Below are positions 7,721 to 16,743 of a stretch of DNA of 64,000 nt, one piece after another. Made by a program: the position numbers and the translations under genes. The DNA comes from Hyphococcus luteus (lineage in GTDB: Bacteria > Pseudomonadota > Alphaproteobacteria > Caulobacterales > Parvularculaceae): assembly GCF_002943565.1 (NCBI RefSeq), contig NZ_PJCH01000001.1, positions 372,001 to 436,000 on the forward strand, in the 5' to 3' direction. Below the pieces are notes generated by a model, which was not told the DNA's origin, ran no database searches, and worked only from the letters and a program-made list of their open reading frames with translations. Within the stretch, counting starts at the first letter, position 1. Each line of letters begins with the position of its first letter.

Positions 7721-9769
7721 TTAAACAGCCGCGCCCGAAACTATGTTTTTGAGCGCGCTCACCGCTTTGGCCGCAGTTGGCCGCAAAGCGCTTTGCAAAA
7801 CTGGCGATGCAGGAACCCGAACATTCGGAAGCCCTAACCGGCGAATGGCTGCATTTGGGTTTCGCTCGAAAATGCGCGCCGAAATCTCGGCGCCGACCCC
7901 GCCGGAAAGATTTGCTTCATGCAGGATGAGACCGCGTCCGCCGCAACGCGACAAGGTCTCGTCAATGGCGTCGTCATCGAGCGGAGACAGCCACCGCAAA
8001 TCGAGAACTTCAATCTTGATCCCCTCCTCGGCGAGAAGGTCAGCCGCTTCTTCTGCGGCGCGCACGCTCGCGCCCCAAGTGATAAGCGCGGCGTCTTCTC
8101 CAGGCCGCCTTACGGCGGCCCCGCCGACAGGCTGCAACGCCCCTTCCAGATTGACGTTCTCCGCATCAAAGTAAAAAGCCCGCGATTCGATGAGAACGAC
8201 AGGATCGGGATCGTCCACCGCAGCGCGAAGCATGTCGTAGGCGTCTTGCGCGGTCGCCGGCAGGCCGAGCTTGAGGCCTGGAATGTGAAAGAGCAACGCC
8301 TCAAGCGACTGGGAATGCTGCGCGCATGAACCGGGCGTCACGCCTTGCTGTGTGCGCACAACCAACGGCGCAGAGGAACGCCCTTCTGTCAGGTAGCGCA
8401 CATTCGCGGCCTGATTGACGAGTTGATCGAGGGCGACCAGCATGAAATCGGCCCACATGATTTCAACGATCGGCCGCGCGCCTTTGATCGCGCTCCCAAC
8501 CGCCGACCCGAGTATGGCCGCTTCTGCAATCGGCGTGTCGAATACACGGTCCTCGCCGAATTCGCGCTGCAAATTTTTTGCTGCGCCGAAGATTCCTCCC
8601 GCACGCCCGACATCTTCTCCATAGAAAAGAACCTCCGGCCGTGACGCGAGTTCGCGTCTCAACGCTTCGTTCACGGCTTGCACATAAGTCATTTTAACCG
8701 GGGAAGCGGCATGGCTGGGCTGACTTGACTGGGTTTTCGTTATCTTCGTTGATGACGGCGAGACCACATGCTCAGCCGCTCGCTCAACATCCGGAAGCGG
8801 GCTATTCGCGACGGTATCAACAACTTCATCCAGGTTGCGATCGACCTTAGTCCGAATATCTTGCAGAGTCGCGGCGTCGCCCAAGCCGGATTCCAGTATG
8901 GACCGTTCCAGCAGATCGATTGGATCGTTCGCCGCCGCCGCCGCCTTATCGTCCTTGGAGCGATAATGTTCGATGTCTTTATTATAATGGCCCCAAAGGC
9001 GCGGCACAGCGCACTCGATCAGTGACGGCCCCATCCCCTCACGCGCCTGGTCAGCGGCAATTGCGATGGTTTCACGAACGGCGAAGGGATCTGAACCGTC
9101 TATGGTGACGCCGCGCATGCCGTAAGCAGTCGACCGTTTCGCCAGTCTGTCGATTTTGTTGATCGACTGGTTCGGCGTCATTTCAGCCCAGCCGTTATTC
9201 TCACACAAAAACACCACAGGCAGGTTTCTGGCGGCGGCGAAGACAAAAGCCTCATGCAAAGAGCCCTGGTTCATCGCGCCGTCGCCAAAAGTAACGATCG
9301 TCACGCCATTGTCTTTGCGAAGGCCGGCGGCCATCGCCGCCCCACAGGCAATCGCCCCGCCCGCGCCGACAATAGAATTTTCTCCAATGAAGCCGCGCCA
9401 TGGCGCCATCATCATCGCAGAGCCGGCGCGCCCGCCATTAACGCCGGTTGCACGGTGACATATTTCCGCCAGCGCCTCATCGGCGGCGATGCCTGCGGCC
9501 AGCGCCCAGCCATGACCGCGATAGGTGCATACAATGTCATCCTTGTCTTGAAGCGCCGCCAGGGCGCCGACCGGCACAGCCTCCTGCCCCGCACACAGAT
9601 GGACCGACCCCGCAATGAGCGATTCTGCGCTCTGGCTAATATCCAGACAGCGTTGTTCGAACGCTCTTATCAGATACATGGATTCAAAAAAATCGAGGGC
9701 GGACCCGAACTCTTCTTTCCCCAAGGCCCTGCATTTCTTCTTATCGGATCCGGCCGCGCTGTCTGACAT
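7721..9769 (-). CDS. Thiamine-diphosphate 2-oxoacid/acetoin-type dehydrogenase E1, alpha and beta subunits fused
   Basis: A 682-residue fusion. Residues about 20-330 form the E1 alpha part, with the ThDP motif GDGAMNQG running to CENNGW. After a Ser/Lys-rich linker near 345-355, residues about 360-680 form the E1 beta part (FYGEDVGRAGGIFGA, FDTPIAEAAILGSAVG). Such enzymes oxidatively decarboxylate 2-oxoacids or cleave acetoin, passing the acyl group to a lipoyl E2, but no E2 or E3 is visible nearby, so partners must come from elsewhere. The gene is read divergently from the Rid/MFS/Rieske genes, across an intergenic region holding a long palindrome. Substrate is unknown; acetoin or branched-chain oxoacids are the usual ones. 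Confidence 0.85.
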   Translation of the reverse strand: MSDSAAGSDKKKCRALGKEEFGSALDFFESMYLIRAFEQRCLDISQSAESLIAGSVHLCAGQEAVPVGALAALQDKDDIVCTYRGHGWALAAGIAADEALAEICHRATGVNGGRAGSAMMMAPWRGFIGENSIVGAGGAIACGAAMAAGLRKDNGVTIVTFGDGAMNQGSLHEAFVFAAARNLPVVFLCENNGWAEMTPNQSINKIDRLAKRSTAYGMRGVTIDGSDPFAVRETIAIAADQAREGMGPSLIECAVPRLWGHYNKDIEHYRSKDDKAAAAANDPIDLLERSILESGLGDAATLQDIRTKVDRNLDEVVDTVANSPLPDVERAAEHVVSPSSTKITKTQSSQPSHAASPVKMTYVQAVNEALRRELASRPEVLFYGEDVGRAGGIFGAAKNLQREFGEDRVFDTPIAEAAILGSAVGSAIKGARPIVEIMWADFMLVALDQLVNQAANVRYLTEGRSSAPLVVRTQQGVTPGSCAQHSQSLEALLFHIPGLKLGLPATAQDAYDMLRAAVDDPDPVVLIESRAFYFDAENVNLEGALQPVGGAAVRRPGEDAALITWGASVRAAEEAADLLAEEGIKIEVLDLRWLSPLDDDAIDETLSRCGGRGLILHEANLSGGVGAEISARIFERNPNAAIRRLGLPNVRVPASPVLQSALRPTAAKAVSALKNIVSGAAV

Positions 9770-9860
9770 GGAAATTCGCTCTCAGTACTGATTAATCGCC
9801 GGCGGCGCTTGACCGCCAGCCCCTCTTTTCAGCGGCGCACCCTATTGGGGGAGAGAATTA

Positions 9861-9896
9861 ATGTCAATATGTGATACATATATCATATATTGACAT
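9861..9896. promoter_or_regulatory. 36-bp near-perfect palindrome, probable operator (site 1)
   Basis: The outer arms ATGTCAATAT and ATATTGACAT are exact inverted repeats and the inner arms TGATA and TATCA also match. Only two base pairs of the whole 36-bp palindrome fail. It sits about 92 bases from the E1 gene start and about 110 from the Rid gene start, on opposite sides. A related site lies at 16481-16516 before the TonB-receptor gene. It is a likely operator for a dimeric regulator such as the local IclR protein (inference). Confidence 0.7.
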
Positions 9897-10006
9897 TTTT
9901 AGACGCGGCTTTTAGGGTCCCCTCATGATGGAGACCTTGCGAGCGTCGCCCTGCAGGGCTCGCCTCACCATCAGTCAAGGCCAGTTAAATGAATGAGGGA
10001 CACCCC

Positions 10007-10381
10007 ATGCAAAAAATCCACAATCCGAACGGCGCGCCGGCCGCCTACAGCGACGGCATTGAAACGCCCGCAGACGCACGAACGCTTTACCTTTCAGGGC
10101 AAGTCGGAATCAAAAGCGACAAATCGATCCCTTCGGGCATTACAGAGCAAACGGAAGTCTTGTTCGCTAATATGAAATCTATTCTCGAGTCAGCTGACAT
10201 GACCTTTGAGGATATCGTGAAGACAACTGTCTATATGACCAATCCGGACGACTATAAATTGTTCGCCGCAACCCGCTCAAAACTTCTGGGCGATGTAAAA
10301 CCGGCGTCCACGCTGGTCTATGTAAGCGGGCTCGTTTTTCCTGAATTGCTGGTTGAAGTGGAAGGCGTCGCCGTCAAATAA
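10007..10381 (+). CDS. Rid (YjgF/YER057c/UK114) family protein lacking the key arginine
   Basis: A 124-residue Rid-family protein. GAGGGA lies six bases before the ATG at 10007, which is why the in-frame ATG at 9989 is not used. The fold is shown by LYLSGQVGI, the central helix with TFEDIVKTTVYM, and the last strand VEVEGVAV. Canonical RidA removes reactive enamine/imine intermediates and needs an arginine in a PAR-S motif near the C-terminus; here the text is PASTLVYV, so that arginine is absent. It is therefore probably one of the divergent Rid subgroups tied to catabolic clusters. It leads a run with the MFS and Rieske genes. A GC-rich hairpin lies at 9939-9963 before it. Confidence 0.85.
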   Translation: MQKIHNPNGAPAAYSDGIETPADARTLYLSGQVGIKSDKSIPSGITEQTEVLFANMKSILESADMTFEDIVKTTVYMTNPDDYKLFAATRSKLLGDVKPASTLVYVSGLVFPELLVEVEGVAVK

Positions 10382-10453
10382 GGTTGCTTTAGCCGCAACC
10401 TCCATGGACAAACCACACTTAATTTAGCTTGCCGCAGAGGTAAGTTTTCTCAC

Positions 10454-11827
10454 ATGAAAAGAATGGGCGTCGGCATGTCCAGCACCAAAAACACACACGC
10501 CGGGCACGAATACCCTCGCCCTCCTTCAAGATATTCATGGTATGTCGTCGGCGTCGTTACGCTGGCTTACATAGTTTCCTTTGTCGACAGGCAAATCATT
10601 ACGCTTCTTGTTGAACCGATAAAACAAGACCTGAACCTGAACGACACCCAGATTGGTTTGCTTCAAGGGCTTTCATTTGCACTGCTCTATTCCTTTTTGG
10701 GCATTCCGATTGGCGTTCTTGCAGACCGAATAAGCCGGACGCGTATTATCACCGTTGGCATCGTTCTGTGGAGCCTCTTCACCGCTGCTTGCGGCTTGAC
10801 GAGAAGCTTCGCCACCCTCTTCGCAGCAAGAGTGGGCGTCGGCGTTGGAGAGGCCGCCTTGACGCCATCGGTGCATTCCATGCTCGCGGACATATTCCCG
10901 GCGAACGAGTTGGGAAAAGCCATCAGCGTCTACACGCTCAGCATGTATCTTGGATCCGGGGTCGCATTGATAGCCGGGGGCGCTGTCGTAGAATTTCTGA
11001 CGTCCTACGGTCAAATTCACTTGCCTGTTATCGGGCTTTTGCAGCCGTGGCAAAGCACTTTTTTCCTCGTCGGCGCGCCGGGCTTCCTGGTTGCGTTGCT
11101 CATGAAAACGGTTCGCGAACCAAGACGGCAGATTTCGCATTCCTCCGAGGCCGCAGGCCCGTCATTCGGGGCGACGATTGCATATTTGCGCAAACACTTC
11201 CGCCTGTTCGGCAGCTTGATTTTGGGGTCGTCCTTACAGACCATGGTGGCGTATGGCGTCATCGCCTGGGCGCCGACGGTCTTCATCCGGTTACACGGGA
11301 TGAACGCCGCAAATGTCGGACTGATTTACGGATGCCTGATCGCCGCCGCCGGCGCTGCGGGCATGTTGACGGGAGGCTGGCTGTCTTCCTGGCTGCAACG
11401 GTCGGGCAAGACGGCGGTAACCGTGCGGTTGGCGATCGCCGGCCTTCTCATTTTTTGGCCGGTGGCTTCGATTTTTCCCATCGTCGGCAATCAGACGCTT
11501 TGCTTCTTAGTGCTGGCGATAGCGCTTTTCGCCCAGAGCTTCGCCACCGGACATCTGTTTACAATCTTCCCGCTTATATCGCCGCCGGAAATGCGCGCTC
11601 AAGTTTCCGCCCTGCACTTGTTCATAGCCAACCTGATCGGGTTTGGCCTTGGACCGTTCCTGGTTGGCTTTTTAACGGACTATTACTTTGAGGACCCAAT
11701 GGCCCTCGGCCGATCGCTCGCGCTAGTCGGCGTCGTTGTCACGCCGGCGTCTATAGGCTGCCTGATTTGGTCGATCGCGCCCTACCGGGAATATGAGAAA
11801 CAAGCCGCCGACCGGGCCGGCGCTTAA
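10454..11827 (+). CDS. MFS transporter (spinster-like)
   Basis: A 457-residue permease of the major facilitator superfamily with 12 predicted membrane segments. The segment after TM2 reads GIPIGVLADRISRTRII, the MFS loop motif, and the first segment carries VVTLAYIVSFVDRQI, typical of the spinster-like branch found in sphingomonad and hyphomonad catabolic clusters. It lies 73 bases after the Rid gene and 34 bases before the Rieske gene, on the same strand. It probably moves the compound handled by the oxygenase, or its product, across the inner membrane. The direction and solute are unknown. Confidence 0.88.
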   Translation: MKRMGVGMSSTKNTHAGHEYPRPPSRYSWYVVGVVTLAYIVSFVDRQIITLLVEPIKQDLNLNDTQIGLLQGLSFALLYSFLGIPIGVLADRISRTRIITVGIVLWSLFTAACGLTRSFATLFAARVGVGVGEAALTPSVHSMLADIFPANELGKAISVYTLSMYLGSGVALIAGGAVVEFLTSYGQIHLPVIGLLQPWQSTFFLVGAPGFLVALLMKTVREPRRQISHSSEAAGPSFGATIAYLRKHFRLFGSLILGSSLQTMVAYGVIAWAPTVFIRLHGMNAANVGLIYGCLIAAAGAAGMLTGGWLSSWLQRSGKTAVTVRLAIAGLLIFWPVASIFPIVGNQTLCFLVLAIALFAQSFATGHLFTIFPLISPPEMRAQVSALHLFIANLIGFGLGPFLVGFLTDYYFEDPMALGRSLALVGVVVTPASIGCLIWSIAPYREYEKQAADRAGA

Positions 11828-11861
11828 CGCCCGCCAATTTCTAATCAAAAAGGAGGCCCCC

Positions 11862-12854
11862 ATGACGACGAAAGAAGAACGAAACCAGGAAAAGAAAGTC
11901 CGTCCCGGCGCGCCCCTGCCGCCGGAAGGCGAAGGCGGGTTCTCACAAAGCTGGTACCCGATCTGCCTTTCCGCCGAACTCGAAAAAGGCGCCGTCAAGG
12001 GAGTCGATTTTCTTGACGGACGCGTTGTCGCGTTTCGCGGCCAGAACGGACAGGCAAAAGTTATGAGCGCCTATTGTCCGCATGTCGGCGCAGACCTATC
12101 CGTGGGCGAAGTCATTGGCGACAACATTCGCTGCGCTTTTCATTACTGGGAATACGACCAAACCGGGCAGTGCGTAAAAACCGGTCCTGGCGATCCTCCG
12201 CCCAAAATGGCCTGTCTGTTCCAGTTTCCGACAGTGGAGAAATTCGGCATCGTCTGGGCCTTCAACGGCAAGGAGCCGCTGTGGGAGTTGCCGGACCTGA
12301 CCTACCCGGAGGACGAGCTCGAGATTTTCGCTTACAAATACCCGGAACCCTTCAATTGCGATCCTTGGGTGTTCGCCGCAAATACGCCGGACATGCAGCA
12401 TATCAAAGTCGTTCACGGCGTGACATTCGGACATGACGATCCGCACCAGTTGGTGGAATGGAGCGAATACGGCCTGGAATACAACTTCAGCGGCGTACAC
12501 GGAACGGGCGCTGAAATAAATTGGGATCTCGGCATTCGCGGAACAACTTTCTTCTGGCGGACAGGAACTTATGACGGGTGGTGGCTCGCCGCCGTCACGG
12601 GCTTTTCACTGCCCAAACCCGGCATGCATGAAGTTTTCGGAGCATGCCTCGTTCGCAAAGGCGATGATGCGGACGCCCAGATGGAAACCGCCAAGTCGCT
12701 GACAGTCAGAACTGTCGGTGAGGATAAGGACATTCTGAACACCATTCATTATCGTCAGGGCACATTGACGAAAGCCGACAAATCGCTCGCCCGTTACCTG
12801 AAAATGGTTCGGAATTACCCTAGAGCGCACCCGTCAGAAGAGTTCATAAAATAA
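11862..12854 (+). CDS. Rieske non-heme iron oxygenase, alpha subunit
   Basis: A 330-residue oxygenase. The Rieske [2Fe-2S] ligands are CPH near residue 69 and CAFH about 20 residues on. The mononuclear iron motif is DMQHIKVVH, fitting D-x2-H-x4-H. An AGGAGG ribosome site ends six bases before the ATG at 11862, so the longer open frame from 11793 is not used. Such enzymes insert oxygen into aromatic rings, steroids or N-methyl groups using electrons from a reductase. No ferredoxin or reductase gene is nearby. The motif spacing and the short C-terminal domain recall single-component-type oxygenases such as KshA-like proteins, but this is tentative. It ends the Rid, MFS, Rieske run. Confidence 0.9.
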   Translation: MTTKEERNQEKKVRPGAPLPPEGEGGFSQSWYPICLSAELEKGAVKGVDFLDGRVVAFRGQNGQAKVMSAYCPHVGADLSVGEVIGDNIRCAFHYWEYDQTGQCVKTGPGDPPPKMACLFQFPTVEKFGIVWAFNGKEPLWELPDLTYPEDELEIFAYKYPEPFNCDPWVFAANTPDMQHIKVVHGVTFGHDDPHQLVEWSEYGLEYNFSGVHGTGAEINWDLGIRGTTFFWRTGTYDGWWLAAVTGFSLPKPGMHEVFGACLVRKGDDADAQMETAKSLTVRTVGEDKDILNTIHYRQGTLTKADKSLARYLKMVRNYPRAHPSEEFIK

Positions 12855-13249
12855 AGCCTGCTCTAGGCGGTCAATAAGTCCGCCCGGCTCTGCATGAGCG
12901 CAGGCCGGGCGCGCAAGTCCGGCCCCGCCTGCAAAACCACATGCTGGAGCCCGTCCCCCTTGCCGGCCCCAATCCGAATGCCGCGTTATCTAAACGGCAC
13001 CGGACAGGCGCTCCGGCTCTCACGCCCCGATCTCAATTTACAGACCGAGAACGCCTGTGTAATATGGGATAAAGCAAGAAAATCATTGATCAAGAACGCG
13101 TCATTCTTGAAATACGCCCTTCGCGCTCTTACCCCCGGCGACAGGCCCTTCATTTTACCTGCCGCACTTGGCCGGCGATAAAGTGATGAAAGGACCGTCT
13201 GGTCGCCCCGCCGGATTAGGGACCGTTGAATTAAGGTTGGACATCGTCA
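12855..13249. other. 395-base gap without a recognised gene
   Basis: Open frames here read as low-complexity text without family resemblance. On the minus strand a short stretch (GKGDGLQHVVLQAGPDLRA) has coding-like composition but no start or domain that I recognise, so it may be old gene debris. The promoter of the IclR gene should lie in the last 70 bases. No copy of the 36-bp palindrome is seen here. Confidence 0.4.
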
Positions 13250-14068
13250 ATGGATAAAGCCTCCGCCCCAAGCCCTGCTTCTGAAAATGAAGCAGGTAAA
13301 AGCACTACGCCGCCGGCAAGCGCAAAGCAGGGCGCCCGCGTGCAATCAGTCGGGAGGGCAGTCAAAATTCTGCTTACCGTCGCGCAGAGCGAGCGCGGGT
13401 TGAAGAGCATTGATATTGTAAGGCAAACCGGGCTGCCAAAGCAGGCGACCTATCATCTCGTGCATACGCTTGTCGCGACGGGCATGCTCACGCGAGGTGA
13501 AAATAACGCCTATGTCCTGGGATTAACGGCCGGCACGATTGGCGAAGCCTTTCGGCGACAGCTCAGCCCGCCGCAACGCCTTTCCGGTCTCGTTCGCCGC
13601 ATCGCCGAAGAGACCGGGGAAACAGCCCATGCGGTCGGCTGGTGGGACGGCGAAATCGTCAATCTGTCAACGCGAAGGGGACACAACACGATCGCCGCTG
13701 CGGAAGTCGAACAGGGCAACTTCCGGGATGCGCACGCACGCGCCTCCGGCAAATTGATACTGGCTTTCGCGCCCGAGGATGTGCGGGAGCAATATCTGTC
13801 GACCCACCCCCTCACAAGAAGAACCGAACATACCATCGTCTCCCTTGAAGCGCTGAAACGCGATCTGGAGACGGCGCGTGAGCAGAAATATGCAACCGAT
13901 CTGGAGGAATTCACGCCTGGCGTATGTTGTCTCGCCGTCCCTGTCGATGGCGGCATCTCACCCTACGCCTTGACGATTTCATCGCCTACGGAACGGTTTC
14001 ACAAGAACTTCGATGAATATCTGGCGACGATGCAGAACATCGTCGCCAGCACCGGAAACGCCGGCTGA
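13250..14068 (+). CDS. IclR-family transcriptional regulator
   Basis: A 272-residue cytoplasmic regulator. After a 30-residue Ala/Ser/Pro-rich head, residues about 32-95 form the winged helix-turn-helix (VQSVGRAVKILLTVAQSERG, LPKQATYHLVHTLVATG). The effector-binding domain follows, with ARASGKLILAF and the closing FTPGVCCLAVPV. IclR proteins bind short palindromes and sense small acids. It lies inside the E1, Rid, MFS, Rieske, TonB-receptor and CoA-transferase group, so it is the natural candidate to bind the palindromes at 9861 and 16481. It is transcribed toward the TonB-receptor gene, with terminator hairpins between them. Confidence 0.9.
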   Translation: MDKASAPSPASENEAGKSTTPPASAKQGARVQSVGRAVKILLTVAQSERGLKSIDIVRQTGLPKQATYHLVHTLVATGMLTRGENNAYVLGLTAGTIGEAFRRQLSPPQRLSGLVRRIAEETGETAHAVGWWDGEIVNLSTRRGHNTIAAAEVEQGNFRDAHARASGKLILAFAPEDVREQYLSTHPLTRRTEHTIVSLEALKRDLETAREQKYATDLEEFTPGVCCLAVPVDGGISPYALTISSPTERFHKNFDEYLATMQNIVASTGNAG

Positions 14069-14093
14069 TTGCCTACCGCACACGGAGAATGCG

Positions 14094-14129
14094 GTAAAAA
14101 GGCGTCCATGAGGGCTCGTCAGACGCCTT
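14094..14129 (-). terminator. Rho-independent terminator for the TonB-receptor gene
   Basis: Read leftward, AAGGCGTC and GACGCCTT form an 8-bp stem around a 15-base loop, followed by a run of T (14098-14094). It lies just past the TonB-receptor stop at 14152. A second stem, TACCGCA/TGCGGTA at 14074-14096, is placed to serve the convergent IclR gene. Confidence 0.7.
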
Positions 14130-14151
14130 CGGGTCAGCGTTATCCAATATC

Positions 14152-16302
14152 CTAGAACTTGTAGCGAGCCGTCGCCCCAAATCTTCGAGGCGAGTTTGGC
14201 CAGCCAATATCGGTTGTGCCGCCGCAAAACTCAATCGCACACACTTCCTGCAGATATCTTTCGTTAAACAGATTCTCCGACCACACTTCGAACTGGAACG
14301 GGTCAAAGTCGAAGATGATTTTCGCGTTGACCAGATTGACCGGGTCCTGCTTGTCTTCGTTGATGACGTTCCAATAGAGGCCGCGATTATGCGTATAGTC
14401 GACGCGGCTGATGACCTCAAAGCTTTCGAACGGAACCGTGTATTGGGCCGAAAGGTTTCCCGAATAACGGTATGACAAGGGAGAGGCGTTGCCCACGTAA
14501 AGGCTTGTGCCGTCAAAGTCTCTGATTTCCCCGTCAAGCCAGCCAAAGCCGCCAATCAAATCCAGCCCTTCGGCGATGCGCCATGTAAAGCTCGCTTCCG
14601 CGCCATAGAATTTTGTCTTGGGGATCGTTGTCGTGCCCTGATACGCGCCGATCAACGCATTGATCGCCTGATGGGTGTAGTCCGTGCGGAAACCCGACAA
14701 GTTGACCGAAGCGTCGCCGTCAAGAAGTTCGACCTTCAAGCCGATCTCGTAATTCTCCGTCTCGTCAGCCTGGTAAATCAGCGGAAACACCGGCGACGGC
14801 GGATTGATCCCGCCGCTTCTAAAGCCTTCCGCATAGGTTGCATAGAGCAACAAATCGGGCGTGGGCTTATAGGCGAGCGAGACCTTTGGCTGCACGGCGT
14901 CGAAAGAGGCGTCGGTGACGGCCCCTCCCGCCAGATCGTTAATCTGTTCGACATCCTGATTGTCGTAACGAAGCGCCAGCGTTAGCTCCAGATTGTCAAG
15001 CAGATCGTAGTTGAGCTGACCGTAAAACGCATAAGCTTTGGTCGTGTTGTCATTCAGCGCCACCGGAATCGCGACGGCGGGATCTAAATCCGGATCAAGC
15101 AGATAAAGCGTCGTCGCAAGGTCCGGCGAGTTGTGGAGATAATACGCGCCGATCGTATAACGCAGGCGCTGGTCGGACGGCGAAGACAGCCGAAGATCTT
15201 CGCTGATCGCCTCCGCTCTGCGGGCCTGCGCCGCCGCCAAAGTCGGATTGGGAATGCCGTGCCCAAGCTCTTCGAAAAGATCCACCGTCGTCTGCGACCA
15301 GGACGTTACGGACGTGATTTTGCCGATCGTCGTCTTATAGTCGATCTTCAAAGAAGCGTCCCTCAGATACCGCGTGCTGTCGCCGTTGATGCCGGATTGC
15401 ACCGGTATCGAGGTGTTGTTCGGCTCGCCATTCGGAAGCGGAACGAAGTTGCCGCCAGCGTAATACCGCCCATAACTGCCGCGAAGATCAATGCTCAGCG
15501 ATTCAGTAGGATCGAAAATCAGCCGGCCGCGAATATTGTGGCCTTCTTCAAAGTCTGCTTTCTCATTCAATGTCACATTGTCGATAAGGCCATCGAATTC
15601 CGTCCAATTGCCGGAAACCCGGAAGCGCAGTTTTCCTTCGACGATCGGACCCGATGCAACGAATTGAGCGGACTTTCTATTGCCGTTGCCGACCCCCGCC
15701 TCAACTGTTGTCTCGAACTCATCGCTCGGCGGCTTGGTGTTGATGATGATCGCGCCGCCAATGGCGTTCCGTCCGTAAAGCGCGCCCTGAGGGCCTTTCA
15801 AAACTTCAATGCTTTTCAGGTCAAAGAAGGGCTGGCGAATCTGGTCCGGCGAGGATAGCTGAACGCCGTCGACGACAATTGCGACCGAAGGTTCGCCGTT
15901 GCGCACCTGTCCAATCCCGCGAATGTTGAGTGCGACAAGCCCTGCATCTTGTGACGAGATATAGGAAAAGTTCGGAACAAGCAGGCTGAGATCATCGACG
16001 CCTTCGATGCCGGCGGTCTCGATTGCTTCCGCAGAGAACAGTTGAATCGTTTCAGGAACGTCAAGCAGGCGCTCTTCTCTGAGACGGCCGGTGACGACAA
16101 TTGTGTCGTAGGATTTGTCACTTTCCTCCGGGCTTGTCTGTTCCTGCGCCGCCGCACTCGCGACGCTCAACGCCGTGACGCTGGCCGCGCACAAAATCCC
16201 GAATAGCGGACGCTGTCTGGACTTTTCCCGCCCCACGCTCCGTAAGAATGGAAGCCTGTTCGCTCCAGCGCTGTGTTGAAAACCATTTATATCATGCATC
16301 AT
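14152..16302 (-). CDS. TonB-dependent outer-membrane receptor
   Basis: A protein of about 716 residues. GAGGGG lies seven bases before the ATG at 16302, so the 43-codon upstream extension is rejected. A signal peptide ends near SVASAAAQEQ. The TonB box is DTIVVTGR, followed by a plug domain (VDGVQLSSPDQIR, VLKGPQGALYGRNAIGGAI) and a 22-strand barrel ending in ATARYKF, with a C-terminal aromatic residue as expected. It imports a large or scarce nutrient across the outer membrane using TonB energy. A palindrome related to that before the E1 gene lies about 180 bases upstream. It probably imports the substrate of the Rieske pathway (inference). Confidence 0.92.
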   Translation of the reverse strand: MMHDINGFQHSAGANRLPFLRSVGREKSRQRPLFGILCAASVTALSVASAAAQEQTSPEESDKSYDTIVVTGRLREERLLDVPETIQLFSAEAIETAGIEGVDDLSLLVPNFSYISSQDAGLVALNIRGIGQVRNGEPSVAIVVDGVQLSSPDQIRQPFFDLKSIEVLKGPQGALYGRNAIGGAIIINTKPPSDEFETTVEAGVGNGNRKSAQFVASGPIVEGKLRFRVSGNWTEFDGLIDNVTLNEKADFEEGHNIRGRLIFDPTESLSIDLRGSYGRYYAGGNFVPLPNGEPNNTSIPVQSGINGDSTRYLRDASLKIDYKTTIGKITSVTSWSQTTVDLFEELGHGIPNPTLAAAQARRAEAISEDLRLSSPSDQRLRYTIGAYYLHNSPDLATTLYLLDPDLDPAVAIPVALNDNTTKAYAFYGQLNYDLLDNLELTLALRYDNQDVEQINDLAGGAVTDASFDAVQPKVSLAYKPTPDLLLYATYAEGFRSGGINPPSPVFPLIYQADETENYEIGLKVELLDGDASVNLSGFRTDYTHQAINALIGAYQGTTTIPKTKFYGAEASFTWRIAEGLDLIGGFGWLDGEIRDFDGTSLYVGNASPLSYRYSGNLSAQYTVPFESFEVISRVDYTHNRGLYWNVINEDKQDPVNLVNAKIIFDFDPFQFEVWSENLFNERYLQEVCAIEFCGGTTDIGWPNSPRRFGATARYKF

Positions 16303-16480
16303 TTTAGGCCCCTCGCCCTTTCTCATATGCGTCCACCGCCAAACGCCATGCGCATATGCAGGCGGACGCCAGCCATGCTTTGGCGCGCCCCGCCTCCGCC
16401 GGTGAACTGTGCCCCCCCCAGCCATCGCCAACCGGCCTACGGCGCAGCGTAAGCAGAACTCTCACATGCGCAGGCATAAG

Positions 16481-16516
16481 TGTCAATATCTGATATTTAT
16501 ATCATATTATGATGAT
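16481..16516. promoter_or_regulatory. Second copy of the AT-rich operator-like palindrome (site 2)
   Basis: TGTCAATATCTGATA and TATCATATTATGA line up with site 1 at 9862-9896; the left arm is nearly identical and the right arm is degraded at its end. It is about 180 bases upstream of the TonB-receptor start, in a 440-base gap (16303-16743) that otherwise shows no gene. Two copies in one 7-kb cluster point to co-regulation. Confidence 0.6.
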
Positions 16517-16743
16517 TTATGCCTGAAGAAATAGCGCGCATTCTGCGCCTCCCCGGCGCCTCGCGCTTTCCTCGCCGAACAGGCGCGCTTGTCGCTCCAG
16601 AGCGGCCCCGCAGCGCCACAGCTTCAAAAGCTTTTCGTATACTGATTATAATTTTCCAGCCCGCGGTCTCGCAGGGCAAGGAAACAATTGCCGCAGGCAA
16701 AGCGACACATCCAACACAAACATGCAGAAACGCCGACGCGCGA

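Noticed and set aside
12894-13181. 95-codon plus-strand frame before the IclR gene
   Set aside because: There is no ribosome site and no family; the text is low-complexity.
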